Below the pieces are notes generated by a model that saw only the letters and a list, made by a program, of their open reading frames with translations, was not told the origin of the DNA and did no database searches. The position numbers and the translations under genes are program-made. DNA of 33,837 nucleotides from a bacterium (GTDB taxonomy: Bacteria; Planctomycetota; UBA1135; GCA-002686595). The DNA lies in contig JAAELL010000074.1 in the NCBI GenBank assembly GCA_024226735.1, positions 1 to 33,837 of the forward strand, given 5' to 3'. Positions 16,968-25,178 of this stretch are shown in pieces; within the stretch, counting starts at the first letter, position 1, and the number at the start of each line of letters is the position of its first letter.

Positions 16968-17132
16968 TGGATCGAGCGGACGACGTCGAGCTGGAACGGA
17001 ATGGGCACGTGGTCCCAGACGCTCGAGTGCGACGCCGCCGTGGAGAATGCCGCCCTGCGGATCGAGTACTGGTCCGACTCCCGCGTCGAGCACGTGCCGT
17101 TCAGCGTATCGGCGGCCATCGGGCTGCGCTGA
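16968..17132 (+). pseudogene. In-frame coding-like extension after the TGA of the preceding gene
   Basis: From the codon after TGA 16967 the same frame reads W-I-E-R-T-T-S-S-W-N-G-M-G-T-W-S-Q-T-L-E-C-D, then NAALRIEYWSDSRVEHVPFS and V-S-A-A-I-G-L-R before TGA 17130-17132. The pattern x-L-x-I-x-Y-W ... V-P-F-S-V resembles the C-terminal strand pair of a beta-rich domain. Either it is the original end of the preceding protein, cut off by a nonsense codon, or it is the tail of a deleted gene that happens to be in frame. Confidence 0.4.
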
Positions 17133-17159
17133 TCTGCGAGTGCCTGCGCGACGCGGGCG

Positions 17160-17242
17160 CATCCTGGCGCAGCCACTCCGCCGTCGCGAACACGGGGCAG
17201 ACGTCGAAGTTCACGGACGGGTCGGAGGTCACGTTCCTGTAG
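17160..17242 (+). pseudogene. Orphan tail of the C-terminal tag module
   Basis: The frame ending at TAG 17240-17242 reads S-A-V-A-N-T-G-Q-T-S-K-F-T-D-G-S-E-V-T-F-L, matching the last ~20 residues of intact modules (N-N-P-G-P-T-S-N-F-T-N-G-V-x-V-x-F). The W-F-R-D part is degraded to W-R-S-H. Nothing else of the host gene remains. Confidence 0.6.
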
Positions 17243-17304
17243 GACGCGGCATTGCAGACATCACGCGGGACGGCGGGCCCGACCCCGCGTGTATCTTGAT
17301 TCGC

Positions 17305-18798
17305 ATGCAAGCTCTCCTCCTCCGTATCGCGATCACGCTCTGCGCGCTCCCCCTGGCGGAGACCGCCCGAGCACAAGCCGTCGGCGCCTTCGAGGTCCGG
17401 TTCGACGCAGCCGCGTTTACGGCGCCGTTCACCGGTCCGATCTTCGTCGCGTTCTCCGAGGAGGGCGAGCCGCGCCGGGGCATGCACAGCTGGTTCAATC
17501 CTCCTCCGGTGCTGCGCTTCGACCTCGCGGACGTGGCGAGCGGCAGCTCCGTCACGCTCACACCGAGCGACGCGGCAGCGCACCATCCGCTCGACTGGGC
17601 GAGCGTCTCCACGGGCAAGTGGCGCGTGCAGGCCGTCGCGCGACTGAGCGCGACCGGTCGCCAAGCCGGCCTCGGAGTCGGAGACGCGTACAGCGCGGCG
17701 GTCGAGATCGAGTACGAGCCGAGCGCCGCGCAGAAGGTTCTCCTCTCGATCGAGACCGCCGTCGAGCCCGAGCCGTTCGAGGAGTCCGAGCGCGTCAAGC
17801 TCTTCGAGCACACGAGCCCGGCCCTCTCGAAGTTCCACGGGTTCGACTACGCGCTGCGCGCCGGCGTCCTGTTGCCGAAGGACCACGACAAGGACAGGCG
17901 TTATCCCGTCGTCTACAGCGTGACCGGCTTCGGCGGCTCCCACACGGGCATCAGGCGCTGGGAGTCACGCGTCACGGACAGCGTGCTCGACGACTGCATC
18001 GTCGTCGTGCCCGACGCCAACAACCGCTACGGGCACTCGGTCTTCTGCGACTCCGCCAGCATCGGCCCCTGGGGCCACGCCCTCGTGAACGAGCTGATTC
18101 CCGCACTGGAGAAGGAGTACGGCGGCGCCGGCGCCGCGCAGCGCTACGTCACGGGCGTCAGCTCGGGTGGCTGGTCGTCGCTGTGGCTGCAGGTCACCTA
18201 CCCCGAGACCTTCGCGGGCTGCTGGAGCCACGTCCCCGACCCGATCGACTTCCACGACTTCCAGCAGATCGATCTCTACACGCCGCTCGAGGACGGCACG
18301 CCGCGCAACATGTACGTCGACGAGAACGGCGAGAAACGCCCCCTCGCCCGGCGCGGCGGCGAGGTCATGCTGACCGCCGAGCAGTTCATCCGCCGCGAGG
18401 ACGTGCTCAACCCCGGCGGCCAGATCCGGTCCTTCGAAGGGACGTTCAGCCCCCTCGGCGAGGACGGCACGCCGCGGCGCGTGTTCGACGTCGAGACGGG
18501 CGCGATCGACCACGAGGCGGCCAAGGCCTGGCGCAAGTACGACATCTCCCACGTTCTGCTGACCGGATGGGACGCGCTCGAGCCCCGGCTGGGCGGCAAG
18601 ATCCACGTCTACGCGGGCGAGGTCGACACGTTCTACCTCGAAGGAGCCGTCGAGCGCTTCCAAGGCTTGGCGCGCGAAGCGGGCATGCTCGACGCGATGC
18701 ACATCGAGGTCGTGCCCGGCATGGCGCACTCGCGGCACCGGCCGGGACACGAGGCGATGATCGAGACGATCGCGAAGCGCGCCCGCGCGACCGACTAG
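17305..18798 (+). CDS. Secreted alpha/beta-hydrolase, putative esterase family
   Basis: 497 residues from ATG 17305, chosen because a signal peptide starts there (MQALLLRIAITLCALPLAET-ARAQ). Residues ~25-145 form a beta-rich N-terminal domain. The catalytic part starts near 180 with FDYALRAGVLLPKDHDKDRR-YPVVYSVTGFGG, typical of the esterase D / feruloyl-esterase-like 'putative esterase' family. The nucleophile elbow is Y-V-T-G-V-S-S-G-G-W with Ser286. The catalytic His is probably in M-A-H-S-R-H-R-P-G-H near the end. It probably cleaves carboxylic esters, for example on plant polysaccharides, outside the cytoplasm; the substrate is not predictable. Unlike most secreted neighbours it lacks the C-terminal tag, but a broken tag copy lies on the opposite strand 5 bp after its stop. 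Confidence 0.88.
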   Translation: MQALLLRIAITLCALPLAETARAQAVGAFEVRFDAAAFTAPFTGPIFVAFSEEGEPRRGMHSWFNPPPVLRFDLADVASGSSVTLTPSDAAAHHPLDWASVSTGKWRVQAVARLSATGRQAGLGVGDAYSAAVEIEYEPSAAQKVLLSIETAVEPEPFEESERVKLFEHTSPALSKFHGFDYALRAGVLLPKDHDKDRRYPVVYSVTGFGGSHTGIRRWESRVTDSVLDDCIVVVPDANNRYGHSVFCDSASIGPWGHALVNELIPALEKEYGGAGAAQRYVTGVSSGGWSSLWLQVTYPETFAGCWSHVPDPIDFHDFQQIDLYTPLEDGTPRNMYVDENGEKRPLARRGGEVMLTAEQFIRREDVLNPGGQIRSFEGTFSPLGEDGTPRRVFDVETGAIDHEAAKAWRKYDISHVLLTGWDALEPRLGGKIHVYAGEVDTFYLEGAVERFQGLAREAGMLDAMHIEVVPGMAHSRHRPGHEAMIETIAKRARATD

Positions 18799-18802
18799 CC
18801 CG

Positions 18803-19290
18803 CTATTGAGACGTGACGCTGAGTCCGTCCGTGAAGTTGTTCGTCCCCACGTCCCGGTACCAACACTGGTCTGGCCCGCGAGGAAGTAGCCGAACTGGAG
18901 CTTGGGCAGGCAGCTGGCGATCAGCAGGAAGTCGCCGTCCGCGGCCGCGTCACTGCCGAACGCCGTCAGGACGCCCGGCACGCCCGTCGAGTTGGCGACG
19001 GCCGGACACAGTAGCTCGAGCCCAGCCCGGAGCCCGCGGCGGAACGGTTGATCGAGATGTTGTCGATGCCGACGTTGTCCGAGCTGCCTCCGAGAGTCGA
19101 GAGGTCGATGACGATGCGCAGCACGCGGGCGGAGAGTGCGGGTGAGAACGTGAACGTGCGATGGGTCCCCGACGACGGTGCGAATGGCGCCGTACCTGAC
19201 GCGGGCTTCGGCGGGCGCGAGCACAACAACCCGAATGTGTTCGAGGATCCGACCGGGCTCACAGCGCACGGAGGAATGTACCGGACGCCC
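18803..19290 (-). pseudogene. Decayed secreted protein: beta domain plus internally deleted C-terminal tag
   Basis: On the minus strand the piece reads S-G-T-H-R-T-F-T-F-S-P-A-L, VLRIVIDLSTLGGSSDNVGI-D-N-I-S, a carbohydrate-binding or anchor-like beta domain. It reaches the S-S-Y-C opening of the tag module, where the frame shifts by one. It continues P-A-V-A-N-S-T-G-V-P-G-V-L-T-A-F-G-S, LPKLQFGYFLAGQ, then jumps (about 60 residues missing, frame changed) to Q-C-W-Y-R-D-V-G-T-N-N-F-T-D-G-L-S-V-T-S-Q and TAG at 18803. There are thus two frame changes and one internal deletion. Upstream it is joined to a piece of sigma factor gene. Confidence 0.72.
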
Positions 19291-19715
19291 CTGCGAGCTC
19301 GCCGGATCAGACAGAGCGGCAGGCACGCCCCGAGCCAGCGCTCGCGCTCGCCCCCGTGATCGCCGTCCAGCTTCCTGCGCAGCTCGGCGAGCGCGCGAGT
19401 CAGCCGCGTCTTGACGGTCTTGACCGGCACGCTCTGCCGCCTGGCGATGTGCTGCGGAGTCAGCCCCTCGTGGTAGCGCAGGAAGACCGTCGTTCGGTAC
19501 GGCTCGCGCAACGCGAGCACGTGATCCAAGATCCCGCGCGAGAGCTCCATGCGGGCGGCGGCGCCCTCTTCGGTGCCGTCGGGCCGCTCGCTACGCGCAC
19601 GCTCCTCGTGGTGAGCGCGGCGCATCTCGCTGCGGCGCGTGTTGAGCGCGAGCCGGCGCGCCACGCGAGCGAGCCTGGGCCGCATCGGTCCCGGCTTCGC
19701 GGGTGGGCGCTCCAT
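19291..19715 (-). pseudogene. ECF sigma factor fragment (region 4 and part of region 2)
   Basis: The frame reads R-L-A-R-V-A-R-R-L-A-L-N-T-R-R-S-E-M (end of sigma region 2), then ARMELSRGILDHVLALREPY-RTTVFLRYHEGLTPQHIARR and VPVKTVKTRLTRALAELRRK-LDGD (region 4 helix-turn-helix). The first part of region 2 is missing; an ATG at 19715 gives a product without it. After E-R-E-R-W-L-G-A-C-L-P-L-C-L, where a membrane-like C-terminal extension would begin, the frame runs without a stop into the secreted-protein relic. It is a truncated, probably non-functional sigma factor of a type different from the intact one at 7439. Confidence 0.7.
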
Positions 19716-19975
19716 CGCCACGATCAGGGTGTCCTGCGAGAGCGAGCACGAGGAAGACGTGGAGCAAGCGCATGCTGCGATTGGAGACCCGAACGTCCGG
19801 CACGTCAATACGTGGGATTTCGCGGCCTTGGGGCTCGATTGTACGCCTGTCCAATCCGCAGACGCCCCATTCTCGACTCCCTCGCGACACGCTCCAAGCC
19901 CTGGCTGCGCGCCCCCTCGGTCGCGCGGTACGATCCACGGGCTCCAGCCGGCACGGCACGCACACAGGAGAAGCA
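19716..19975. other. Region between sigma relic and methyltransferase-like gene
   Basis: 260 bp. The rightward frame of the methyltransferase-like gene is open through here, but the translation is arginine-rich and looks like non-coding shadow. No terminator or repeat was found. Confidence 0.35.
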
Positions 19976-20548
19976 ATCGAACTCCCTACGATCCCTGACG
20001 AGACCCTCGACCGCCTGATCGAGGAGGGCCGCAATGCTTGGGACGAGTTCCTGGACATCGCCAAGGACCGTCACCACCTCTTCATTCCGTGCGATCACCG
20101 CGGAGCGTACGAAGCTCTGCGTGCGCTGCGCTCGCGCGCGCTCACCTTCGTCGAGTTCGGTTCGGCCGCGGGCGTCGTGTCGATCATGGCCGATCTCCTG
20201 GGCTTCGAAGCGTACGGGATCGAGATCGAGCCGCTCCTCGTGGAGCGCTCGATCGTTCTCGGCGAGCAGTTCGGCTCGGGCGCCGCGTTTGTGGAGGGCA
20301 CCTACACCGTGCCCGAATACCAGGACGAGACGGAGCTGCTCTCCGGCGACTTCCTGACGCCGACGGACGGCGCGTGCGCCTACGAAGAGCTCGGGCTCGA
20401 GCTCACCGACTTCGACCTCATCTTCGCCTATCCGTGGCCGGGCGACGAAGAGTGGCTACTCGAGCTGGTTCGCCGCCACGCTCGTGCGGATGCGATCCTG
20501 TTGACCTACGACGTGTGCGAAGGTTTTCAGGTGAACGACAAGCGATAG
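19976..20548 (+). CDS. SAM-dependent methyltransferase-like protein, start codon uncertain
   Basis: About 190 residues. The Rossmann motif is clear: L-T-F-V-E-F-G-S-A-A-G-V-V-S-I-M-A-D-L, followed by an acidic strand end F-E-A-Y-G-I-E-I-E-P. Later segments DFDLIFAYPWPGDEEWLLEL and ADAILLTYDVCEGF fit strands 4 and 5 of a class I methyltransferase fold. The product is probably cytoplasmic; the methyl acceptor is unknown. Coding-quality sequence starts near E-L-P-T-I-P-D-E-T-L-D-R-L. The only ribosome site there (aggag, 19966-19970) is followed after 5 bases by ATC in frame, not ATG/GTG/TTG. The nearest ordinary in-frame starts lie far upstream in non-coding-looking sequence (GTG 19703, ATG 19772). 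Either ATC is used or the true start codon has been lost. Confidence 0.7.
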   Translation: MELPTIPDETLDRLIEEGRNAWDEFLDIAKDRHHLFIPCDHRGAYEALRALRSRALTFVEFGSAAGVVSIMADLLGFEAYGIEIEPLLVERSIVLGEQFGSGAAFVEGTYTVPEYQDETELLSGDFLTPTDGACAYEELGLELTDFDLIFAYPWPGDEEWLLELVRRHARADAILLTYDVCEGFQVNDKR

Positions 20549-20734
20549 GCGTACGAGGCGCCACGGCCTCAGCCGCCCACGCGCTCCGACTGCGTTCGAG
20601 TTCGAGTCGCAAGTACGAACGTCATCCAGATTGGGCCCACCGGCACGGGGTCTACATTCCTTCGAACCGGCGAGCTCTCCGCTCGCCCGAACGAACAGAA
20701 GCACGAACACGAGACCCAAGGGGCTCTTTCCGCT

Positions 20735-21274
20735 ATGAAGACTCGCTTCCCCATCCTGATTCCGTCCGCCCTGTTCCTCTCGATCGGCGCCATCGCAGCG
20801 ATGACCACGCCCCAAGACGGCGGAGACATCCAGCGGCCCGCCGAGCTGCAGGACTACGAACACATCGTCCCCGGGACGACACCCGACAACGCCTGGGTGT
20901 GCGAGCCCCTACTCATCTTCGACTCCTCGGGTCAGACCGATCAGGGCCTCGTTCACTTCAACCTGAGCATCTACAACAACGGCATGATCTCGCTTGCACA
21001 GTTCAACGGTTCCGGATCGAGCCGCAACATGTCCAAGCTGGTCAAGCCGGCCGAAGTTCGCCGCTTCTACCGCGGCGTCATGGGCACCGGCGCGTGGACC
21101 ATGAAGGACCAGAAGGAAGTGGCCACGGGCGTTCCGATGCGCTCCGTCACGCTCTTCAAGGGGGCGACGGACGCCGAGGCGCACTCGTTCAACTACTTCT
21201 CCGCCGACGGCGACTACAAGTCGGTCGAGTCGATGGTCAACAACTTCGTCCGCAGTCATTTCAGTGCACAGTAA
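20735..21274 (+). CDS. Secreted hypothetical protein
   Basis: 179 residues with a signal peptide (MKTRFPILIPSALFLSIGAI-AAMTT). The rest is a small soluble domain containing ELQDYEHIVPGTTPDNAWV and F-N-G-S-G-S-S-R-N-M-S-K-L-V-K, ending F-V-R-S-H-F-S-A-Q. I do not recognise a family. It has no tag module. A strong hairpin follows its stop, so it is probably a single-gene transcript. A purine stretch (aagggg) lies 13 bases before the ATG. Confidence 0.8.
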   Translation: MKTRFPILIPSALFLSIGAIAAMTTPQDGGDIQRPAELQDYEHIVPGTTPDNAWVCEPLLIFDSSGQTDQGLVHFNLSIYNNGMISLAQFNGSGSSRNMSKLVKPAEVRRFYRGVMGTGAWTMKDQKEVATGVPMRSVTLFKGATDAEAHSFNYFSADGDYKSVESMVNNFVRSHFSAQ

Positions 21275-21283
21275 GCGGCACGA

Positions 21284-21327
21284 GCCTGCCCCCCCAGAGG
21301 AGCATGGGGCTCCCCGCGGGGGCAGGC
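21284..21327 (+). terminator. Probable terminator hairpin
   Basis: gcctgcccccc pairs with a downstream gcgggggcaggc across a loop of about 20 bases that can itself fold (agcatggggct). It starts 10 bases after the stop of the small secreted protein. A moderately T-rich stretch (gattcgttcttctc) follows. Confidence 0.6.
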
Positions 21328-21353
21328 GCCGATTCGTTCTTCTCGCACCCGTG

Positions 21354-21806
21354 ATGCAGCTACGCCACTTCCTCCTCCTCCCGGTCGCCGCGATTGCCTT
21401 CTTCGCCGTCGGCTGGATGCTCCAGCCGAGCGAGAGCCACCACTACATCGCCAAGCGCGAGGACAACGTGTGCGGCCCGCGCCACGTGCGCCAGCTCAGC
21501 AACCCCGCACGCGTGGACTACGATCGCCTGATCGCGGCGACGCCGGAATCCAAGCGCATGAAGAAGGAGGGCATCGATCCGAGCTCGCCGGAGGGCCTCA
21601 TCCTGCGCTCGCGCGGGGCGAAGCGCGTCCTCGACGCCTGTCAGCGTGTGCGGCGCGAGGCGCGCCACTGCAGCATCTGGCGTGCGATCCGTCGCCGCGA
21701 CGGCAAGCCGATCCCCGACGTCACCGACCTGGTGCTGGGACGGATGCGCAAGGACGGCGTCGGAGCCGAGGGAGCTCCCCTCGTGTCCGCCGCTCGCGGG
21801 GAGTGA
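21354..21806 (+). CDS. Small membrane-anchored or exported hypothetical protein
   Basis: 150 residues from ATG 21354, chosen because a hydrophobic leader begins there (MQLRHFLLLPVAAIAFFAVG). The mature part is basic and helical, with E-D-N-V-C-G-P-R-H-V-R-Q-L-S-N-P-A and a cluster C-Q-R-V-R-R-E-A-R-H-C. No family is recognised. It is 13 bp upstream of the helix-hairpin-helix gene in the same direction, so the two may be co-transcribed. Confidence 0.65.
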   Translation: MQLRHFLLLPVAAIAFFAVGWMLQPSESHHYIAKREDNVCGPRHVRQLSNPARVDYDRLIAATPESKRMKKEGIDPSSPEGLILRSRGAKRVLDACQRVRREARHCSIWRAIRRRDGKPIPDVTDLVLGRMRKDGVGAEGAPLVSAARGE

Positions 21807-21819
21807 TACAACGGACCGC

Positions 21820-22716
21820 GTGACGCATTCGATCACGAACGACGAGATCGCCGACGTCCTGCAGCGCATCGGCGGTCTGCTGCAGGCCCAGGGCGCCGGC
21901 GGCTACCGCGTCCGCGCCTACGGAGCGGCCGCGGAGTTCGCGCGTGCGCACGACGCACCGCTGATGGGCGTGCTCGAGCGGGAGGGCCGCGCCGGCCTGG
22001 TCGTGCTGCCGACGATCGGCAAGAGCATCGCGCGCTTGATCGAAGAGCTCGCTCGCAACGGGCGCGCGCGGATGCTGGCCCGCCTCGAGGGAGACGCCAC
22101 GGCCGAGGCGCTCTTCGACTCCCTACCCGGCATCGGTGCGGAGCTCGCCGAGCACATCCACGCGAAGCTCCACGTCGAGACGCTCGAGCAGCTCGAGTGC
22201 GCGGCGCACGACGGGCGCCTCGAGACCGTCCCCGGGATCGGCCCCCACCGCGCGGAGATGATCCGCAACGCACTGGCGGCGCGGCTCGGTGCCGACGTCC
22301 GCGCCCGCTCGCGCGCACCGGCCTCGCGTTCATCCCGCGCGCCCGCGCGACCTCCGGTCGAGCTCCTGCTCGAGGTGGACGCGGAGTACCGCGCACGCGC
22401 AGCCGCGGACGACTTGCGACGCATCGCGCCGCGTCGCTTCAACCCGAGCGGAGAAGCCTGGCTACCGATCTTGCACGTCGTGCGGGAGGGCTGGGACCTG
22501 ACGGTCCTGTTCTCCAACACCGCGCGCGCACACGAGCTGGACCGGATCCACGACTGGGTCGTGGTCTACTACGAACGCGACGACGACGAGGGACAGTGCA
22601 CGGTCGTCACCGAGACCCGTGGCCGCCGGGCGGGGATGCGCGTGGTGCGCGGACGCGAGGGTGAATGCCGGGAGGCGGATGGAGCACGCGCCCCCGAGCC
22701 TCCGACGGCTCGTTGA
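21820..22716 (+). CDS. Helix-hairpin-helix DNA-binding protein related to the N-terminus of PolX
   Basis: 298 residues from GTG 21820 (T-H-S-I-T-N-D-E-I-A-D-V-L). The first ~165 residues match the N-terminal part of family X DNA polymerases: G-G-Y-R-V-R-A-Y-G-A-A-A (8-kDa domain helix), LPTIGKSIARLIEELARNG and LPGIGAELAEHIHAKL (helix-hairpin-helix), and VPGIGPHRAEMIRNALAARL (second hairpin). The polymerase palm with its Asp triad and the PHP exonuclease are absent. The C-terminal ~110 residues (V-E-L-L-L-E-V-D-A-E-Y-R ... WDLTVLFSNTARAHEL) form a separate conserved-looking domain. It probably binds nicked or gapped DNA; an enzymatic role is not evident. Confidence 0.82.
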   Translation: MTHSITNDEIADVLQRIGGLLQAQGAGGYRVRAYGAAAEFARAHDAPLMGVLEREGRAGLVVLPTIGKSIARLIEELARNGRARMLARLEGDATAEALFDSLPGIGAELAEHIHAKLHVETLEQLECAAHDGRLETVPGIGPHRAEMIRNALAARLGADVRARSRAPASRSSRAPARPPVELLLEVDAEYRARAAADDLRRIAPRRFNPSGEAWLPILHVVREGWDLTVLFSNTARAHELDRIHDWVVVYYERDDDEGQCTVVTETRGRRAGMRVVRGREGECREADGARAPEPPTAR

Positions 22717-22847
22717 GCGCGCCGGCCGTCGCGCACCCCGCGACGCCTCTCCTCCCGGGGCTCTGCCCCCATCCGTCTTGACCGACACGATTCACCCAGT
22801 ACGAACCAACTGAAGTTCGGTGTCCGAGAAACCCCGGAGGGTCAACA

Positions 22848-23930
22848 TCACTGGAACACGACGCGCAGCGCAGTCGTGAAGTTCGAGGTCGCCCCCGGGT
22901 TGTTGTCGCGGAACCAGCCCTGGAAGTACATCGTGCCGACCGGCATCGTCCCAGGCGGGTTGGTCGGCACGTCGAGCGTGTCCACGTCGAGGTGGAACGA
23001 TCCAGCTGCGCCCGAGAACTGAATCTCGCCGGGCCGGCTGAAGCGTCCGATCGAAGCGGGCCCGAGGCACAGGCGACCTTGGCTGCCGGGCGGAATCACG
23101 CCGGGGGCGGGCCGCAGGTTCGGGCTCATCAGGAAGTAGCCGAACTGGTTCGGCGGCAAGAGGTACGCGTCGAGCGCGAACCCCGGTCCGCCGACGACCG
23201 GCGATCCGGCGGCAGACAGGAGCGCGGGAGAACCGGTCGAGCTCGGTTGGGGAACGCCACAGAAGCTCATCTCGCCGACGGGCGCGGGAAGGGTCTGGAA
23301 CTCGACGCGATGGAAGCGAGCTCGTCCGAGCCCGGCGTTCGAGTAGGCTCCCCAGCGCGCCCCGGGCAACCAACACAGGTCCGGGAGCTCGCCGTAGACG
23401 ATGCCCGCGGTGACCCCGTCGTACTGGAACTCGATGACCGAGCCGACGACCCTGCGCATCGTGTAGGTGTGGTACCCGTCCGTTCCGTTCGCACACACGA
23501 ACGTGTTGCCGGTCACGACATCGGTCGCGATCACGTCGGCCCCCTGAACGCGGAAGTCGACGCGGTAGTGGCAGCTGGCGAGCGTGTACCCGTTCTGGAA
23601 ATCGAAGAAGATCGTGCCCGACGGTCCAGCCGTCATGCGCATCGTCAATGTGTACTCGAAGAAGCCGGGATCGAAGAACCACGCCTCGTATATGGCGCGA
23701 CCGGTGCCCGTGTTGTCGGCGACCTCCCAGGCGTTGAGCCCCGTCGCTCCGTCGGGAGACACCGGCGCGAGCCCGACCTGACCGTTCCAGTCGAACAGGT
23801 TCCAGCCCATGGTCTGCGGGTCGGGGGCGACCGGGGGATTCCCCGCGGTGCCGGCGTCGTAGACGGTGCTCTGGGCGTGCACGGGGGCGACACCAGCGGC
23901 TAGGGCGAGGAACGTGGCCAGGCGGTTCAT
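22848..23930 (-). CDS. Secreted hypothetical protein with C-terminal tag domain
   Basis: 360 residues with signal peptide MNRLATFLALAAGVAPVHAQ. Residues ~22-215 are a beta-rich domain (NTGTGRAIYEAWFFDPGFFE, TIFFDFQNGYTLASCHYRVD) that could be a concanavalin-like or jelly-roll fold; the family is not recognised. From C224 to the end is the standard recurrent module: PNQFGYFLMSPNLR, IPPGSQGRLCLGP, ASIGRFSRPGEI, FQGWFRDNNPGATSNFTTAL-R-V-V-F-Q. It is convergent with the helix-hairpin-helix gene and divergent from the TPR gene. Confidence 0.85.
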   Translation of the reverse strand: MNRLATFLALAAGVAPVHAQSTVYDAGTAGNPPVAPDPQTMGWNLFDWNGQVGLAPVSPDGATGLNAWEVADNTGTGRAIYEAWFFDPGFFEYTLTMRMTAGPSGTIFFDFQNGYTLASCHYRVDFRVQGADVIATDVVTGNTFVCANGTDGYHTYTMRRVVGSVIEFQYDGVTAGIVYGELPDLCWLPGARWGAYSNAGLGRARFHRVEFQTLPAPVGEMSFCGVPQPSSTGSPALLSAAGSPVVGGPGFALDAYLLPPNQFGYFLMSPNLRPAPGVIPPGSQGRLCLGPASIGRFSRPGEIQFSGAAGSFHLDVDTLDVPTNPPGTMPVGTMYFQGWFRDNNPGATSNFTTALRVVFQ

Positions 23931-24026
23931 GGAGAGTCCTTGGGCAAGCGGGTCGATCCGAGGCTACCGATCGACCCCGTCGCTGGGCGATCGTTGCGGA
24001 CTATCTCCGATTGGTACGCTGTCCCC

Positions 24027-24959
24027 ATGCCCCCCAACCGGGAACGGCCCGAGGAACCGGAGCGGCTCGAGGAGTGGCTCGAACGATCGGGACTGCGCCT
24101 CGAGGACGTGAGCGCGAGCCGCATCGCGGCGCTCGGGTCCACCTACCACGGCGCAATCGCCGCCGAGCTCGAGCTGCGGCTGCGGCGCGAGCCCGGCGAC
24201 CTGACGGCGCGGGTTCAGCTCCTCGGCTACCACGGAAGGATCCGCCACGAGTCGGCGAGTGCGCACCGGGCCTGGGAGAGACACGTCCTCTGGATCCTCG
24301 AGCGCGCCCCTGCGTCCGACGCCGCGGGTACACACTTCAGTCAGCCCGACGAGCGCATGGATCCGGACAGCTACCGCTCGGCGTCGGAGCTGTGGGCGCG
24401 GCACCTCGAAGAGCGGCCGGACGATCCCTCCGTGCTCTGGAACGCCTGCGAATTCTACGGCGAGAGCCAGCGCGCCCTGGACCTCGCCGAACGCGGCGCC
24501 CGCCTGAGGCCGCGCGATCCGCTCTGGCCGATCAGGATCGGCCACATGCACGGCCGCCGCGGCCGACACGATCGTTCGCTGGCGGCATTCGAGAGCGCGC
24601 TCGCCGTGGCGCCGGACCCTGAGGGTCGCTTCCACATGCTCTCCGACGCTGCGCAGTCGGCGTTCGATGCGGGAGCACGCGAGAAGGCGTTCGCCTACGC
24701 CACGGAGCTACTCGAAGCGTCCGAGCGCTGGCGCGCGGACGAGCGTGGCTGCGGCAACGCCATCCACGACGCGAACACGATCCTCGGGCGGCTCGCGCTC
24801 CTGACCGGAGACCGCGCGGAGTCGAAGCGCAGGCTGTCGATGGCTGGCCACACGCCGGGGTCGCCGAACCTCAACAGCTTCGGGCCGAGCATGGACCTCG
24901 CGCGATCACTCCTCGAGCTCGGTGGTGGAGGGATGCTGCCAGCTCCAAGCGGGCCATGA
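24027..24959 (+). CDS. TPR-like repeat protein, probably C-terminally truncated
   Basis: 310 residues from ATG 24027. The helical repeats are clear: L-R-R-E-P-G-D-L-T-A-R-V-Q-L-L-G-Y-H, L-E-E-R-P-D-D-P-S-V-L-W-N-A, A-L-D-L-A-E-R-G-A-R-L-R-P-R-D-P-L-W and HDRSLAAFESALAVAPDPEG. The end N-T-I-L-G-R-L-A-L-L-T-G-D, then GHTPGSPNLNSFGPSMDLAR-S-L-L-E-L-G, matches a TPR family in which another ~30-40 residues normally follow. Here the protein instead ends G-G-G-G-M-L-P-A-P-S-G-P, so the last helices may have been lost. Cytoplasmic; probably mediates protein-protein contacts. The next gene downstream is IgGFc copy B after 219 bp. Confidence 0.8.
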   Translation: MPPNRERPEEPERLEEWLERSGLRLEDVSASRIAALGSTYHGAIAAELELRLRREPGDLTARVQLLGYHGRIRHESASAHRAWERHVLWILERAPASDAAGTHFSQPDERMDPDSYRSASELWARHLEERPDDPSVLWNACEFYGESQRALDLAERGARLRPRDPLWPIRIGHMHGRRGRHDRSLAAFESALAVAPDPEGRFHMLSDAAQSAFDAGAREKAFAYATELLEASERWRADERGCGNAIHDANTILGRLALLTGDRAESKRRLSMAGHTPGSPNLNSFGPSMDLARSLLELGGGGMLPAPSGP

Positions 24960-25178
24960 GTTTCACCACGGGCTGCTAGGCGTCGGGTTCGGTTGCAGGT
25001 GATGGACGATCGCGCCCTCCCGCGCTTCCAGAGAAGGCACCGATTGCGGAAGCGAATGAGGGCGTTCGTTTTCCAATTTAGCGCCAGAGATCGCGGCTCG
25101 CCGCCCCGAAGGCTCGTGTGGCCAACGCCCAATCGGGCTCCGCCCCGCGGAGAAACACCAAGCAACGGAATGAGCGAC

